DNA from: Burkholderiales bacterium UBA2647 | Lineage (GTDB): Bacteria; Pseudomonadota; Gammaproteobacteria; Burkholderiales; Burkholderiaceae_E | Assembly: GCA_002359635.1 (NCBI GenBank) | Contig: DENJ01000061.1 | Span: 41,692-49,423, forward strand | Direction: 5' to 3' | Length of the DNA stretch: 7,732 nt | Shown: positions 5,908-7,732 of the stretch, one piece after another | Numbering within the stretch: position 1 is the stretch's first letter | How the letters are laid out: each line of letters begins with the position of its first letter | Translations under genes and position numbers: made by a program | Notes under the pieces: model-generated | Told to the model about the DNA's origin: nothing | Databases searched by the model: none | What the model saw: the letters and a program-made list of their open reading frames with translations, nothing else

Positions 5908-7728
5908 TTGATACAACTGATCCAATTACAGCTTGCCTTTGGCGATTTACCCTTACTTGATGGCGCATCGCTTTCGGTCCAACGCGGCGATAGCGTCGGC
6001 CTCATCGGCCGAAATGGCAGCGGGAAATCCTCTTTACTTAAACTGATTGCGGGATCGCTTCAAGCGGATGACGGACTGATTCAACGCGAAGACGGTGTTC
6101 GCTGTGTGGTGGTCGAACAAGAGCCGAGCTTGCCGGACCAAGCTAGCCTTTTTTTGAGCTTGTTGGATCGTGCCAAGCTCAACCCTTCACCGGAGGAGCC
6201 CGAGGCTTGGCAGCAACTAGCCGATATTCGCGCTTGGCTCGATCGCTTTGGCTTGGATCCTGAACGACCCTTGTCGGGCTTATCGGGCGGGGAACGAAAA
6301 CGCGCAGCACTCGCCTTGGGATTCGCCCTCAAGCCTGACTTGCTGCTTTTGGACGAGCCAACCAACCACCTGGATCTGGCCGCGATTCGTATGCTCGAAG
6401 AAGCCATGGAGCGGGTAAGCACAAGCATTGTCATCACCCATGATCGTCATTTTCTGGATCGGGTTGTTAATCGCATTGTCGAACTGGAACGGGGCGTACT
6501 GCGCAGCTACCCCGGGCGTTTTGCCGATTATCTGCGCCTGCGCGCGGATCAGTGGGCCGCTGAAGATCAGGCGCAAAGGCGCTTTGATCGCTTCTGGGCC
6601 GAGGAAGAGGCGTGGATTCGCCAGGGTGTTGAAGCGCGACGCAAGCGGAATCAGGGTCGCGTTAAACGTCTTGAAGCGCTTCGCGAGGCACGCGAAGCGC
6701 GCCGGCAGCGGGTTGGACAGGTTCAGATGCGTCTGGATCGGGGCGAGCGTTCCGGCAAACAGGTGCTCGAATGTGTAGGACTGGGCTATCAGACGCCAGA
6801 CGGTCGTGACCTGGTGAAATCGCTGGACTGGGTACTCATGCGAGGCGACCGGGTTGCATTGATTGGTCCCAACGGCATTGGCAAATCAACCCTGATTCGT
6901 CTTGCGCTCGGGCAACTCAAACCCAGCGCAGGGCAACTGCGCCAGGGCTCACAATGGCAGCTTGCCTATTTTGACCAAATGCGTGAGCAACTTGATGAAG
7001 CGCGTAGTGTCGCTGAAACCATCAGCCCGGGGTCTGATTGGATTGAACTTGCGGGTAAGCGCATGCATGTGATGAGTTATCTGGGGGACTTTTTGTTTTC
7101 ACCAAGGCGCGCTCAATCTCCGGTGAGAACCCTTTCGGGCGGGGAGCGCAATCGACTCTTGCTGGCGCGTTTGTTTGCGAGACCGGCAAATCTCTTGATC
7201 CTTGATGAACCGACAAACGATCTCGATCTCGAAACGCTCGAATTATTAGAATCCAGTTTACAACAGTACGAGGGTAGCGTCTTGCTGGTCAGCCACGATC
7301 GGGCATTTATGGATGCTGTTGCCACCCAAACGCTGGTTGCACTTGGTGATGGTCGTTGGCGCGAGTATCCTGGCGGTTACAGCGACTGGATCGATCAAGG
7401 GGGTCAATGGCCCGCTGAAAACAGAGCCGGCGAGGGATCACCGCAAGAGACCCCTACCACGACGTTTTCAGCGCGCGATCTTCAAAGCGCAAAACCACGA
7501 CGCAAGCTCAGCTTTAAAGAGCAGCGTGAACTTGAGGACATACCGCTGCGTATCGATACCCTAGAAACCGAGCAGGCCAAACTTCAAGGTTCAATGTCAT
7601 CAGCCGATTATTATCGTCAAGGCGCCGAGCAAATGCGACTTGATCAATCGCGCCTTGAGCAAATTGATGAGACCTTAATGGCTTTGCTTGAACGCTGGGA
7701 AGCTTTACAGGCGCTGGCGTCAAAATAA
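5908..7728 (+). CDS. uup: ABC-F family ATPase Uup
   Basis: A soluble tandem-ATPase of 606 residues with no membrane segment. NBD1 has Walker A GRNGSGKS (34-41), LSGGE (125-129), Walker B LDEPTNHLD (148-156) and switch His178. The inter-domain linker starts near 232 with EEEAWIRQGVEARRKRNQGR, typical of ABC-F. NBD2 has GPNGIGKS (320-327), LSGGE (409-413) and LDEPTNDLD (432-440). The tail from about 530 (RRKLSFKEQRELEDIPLRI) is the Uup C-terminal coiled coil, which separates it from EttA and YheS. ABC-F proteins act on the ribosome; E. coli Uup also binds branched DNA and affects precise transposon excision. The frame is open upstream, with an ATG at 5845, but family alignment places the start just before LIQLQLAFG. 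TTG 5908 with AAGTGAG ahead fits best, and TTG 5884 is an alternative. Only four bases remain after the stop. Confidence 0.95.
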   Translation: MIQLIQLQLAFGDLPLLDGASLSVQRGDSVGLIGRNGSGKSSLLKLIAGSLQADDGLIQREDGVRCVVVEQEPSLPDQASLFLSLLDRAKLNPSPEEPEAWQQLADIRAWLDRFGLDPERPLSGLSGGERKRAALALGFALKPDLLLLDEPTNHLDLAAIRMLEEAMERVSTSIVITHDRHFLDRVVNRIVELERGVLRSYPGRFADYLRLRADQWAAEDQAQRRFDRFWAEEEAWIRQGVEARRKRNQGRVKRLEALREAREARRQRVGQVQMRLDRGERSGKQVLECVGLGYQTPDGRDLVKSLDWVLMRGDRVALIGPNGIGKSTLIRLALGQLKPSAGQLRQGSQWQLAYFDQMREQLDEARSVAETISPGSDWIELAGKRMHVMSYLGDFLFSPRRAQSPVRTLSGGERNRLLLARLFARPANLLILDEPTNDLDLETLELLESSLQQYEGSVLLVSHDRAFMDAVATQTLVALGDGRWREYPGGYSDWIDQGGQWPAENRAGEGSPQETPTTTFSARDLQSAKPRRKLSFKEQRELEDIPLRIDTLETEQAKLQGSMSSADYYRQGAEQMRLDQSRLEQIDETLMALLERWEALQALASK

Positions 7729-7732
7729 ACTC

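Noticed and set aside
6660..6720. Repetitive GCG/CGC-rich stretch within uup
   Set aside because: It encodes the charged helical linker (EALREAREARR) normal for ABC-F proteins, not a DNA repeat element.

Overview
The window reads as a piece of chromosome from a moderately GC-rich Gram-negative proteobacterium. The gene families and their arrangement suggest a betaproteobacterium, probably Burkholderiales, but this rests on gene content and protein style, not on a search. No tRNA, rRNA, insertion sequence, CRISPR array or phage gene is visible. Coding density is high and every major gene is intact.

Left block, plus strand (141-2827). An ABC-transporter ATPase, a MacB/FtsX-type permease one base downstream, and an exported DUF3299 protein 28 bases further form a probable operon. 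This trio resembles the core of the ZrgABCDE-type metal uptake locus described in Vibrio cholerae, where such genes accompany a DUF2796 periplasmic protein. A role in divalent metal (zinc) handling is therefore the best guess, by analogy. The DUF2796 gene is not in the window. It could lie upstream, where an open frame runs off the left edge and stops inside an ATGA overlap with the ATPase start.

Middle block, minus strand (5840 down to 2848). First comes a CBS-pair plus DUF294 (GlnD-like nucleotidyltransferase) protein, then a calcineurin-like metallophosphoesterase, then a small exported LEA-2/WHy-domain protein. The last two overlap by ATGA and are surely cotranslated. The short gap between the first two holds a decayed direct repeat of the upstream gene's 3' end. 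This block converges on the transporter operon with only 20 bases between them and no obvious hairpin terminator.

Right block, plus strand (about 5908-7728). A complete Uup-type ABC-F ATPase is divergent from the CBS-DUF294 gene across about 67 bases. That gap contains a 16-base palindrome and a good -10 hexamer. Both divergent genes appear to use TTG starts.

The most interesting items are the ABC/DUF3299 module with its non-canonical LSIGQ signature and possible Tat export, the DUF294 signalling protein without a cyclic-nucleotide domain, the repeat relic that supplies the metallophosphoesterase ribosome binding site, and a cysteine-free LEA-2 protein. I did not find a clearly new defence or mobile system here.
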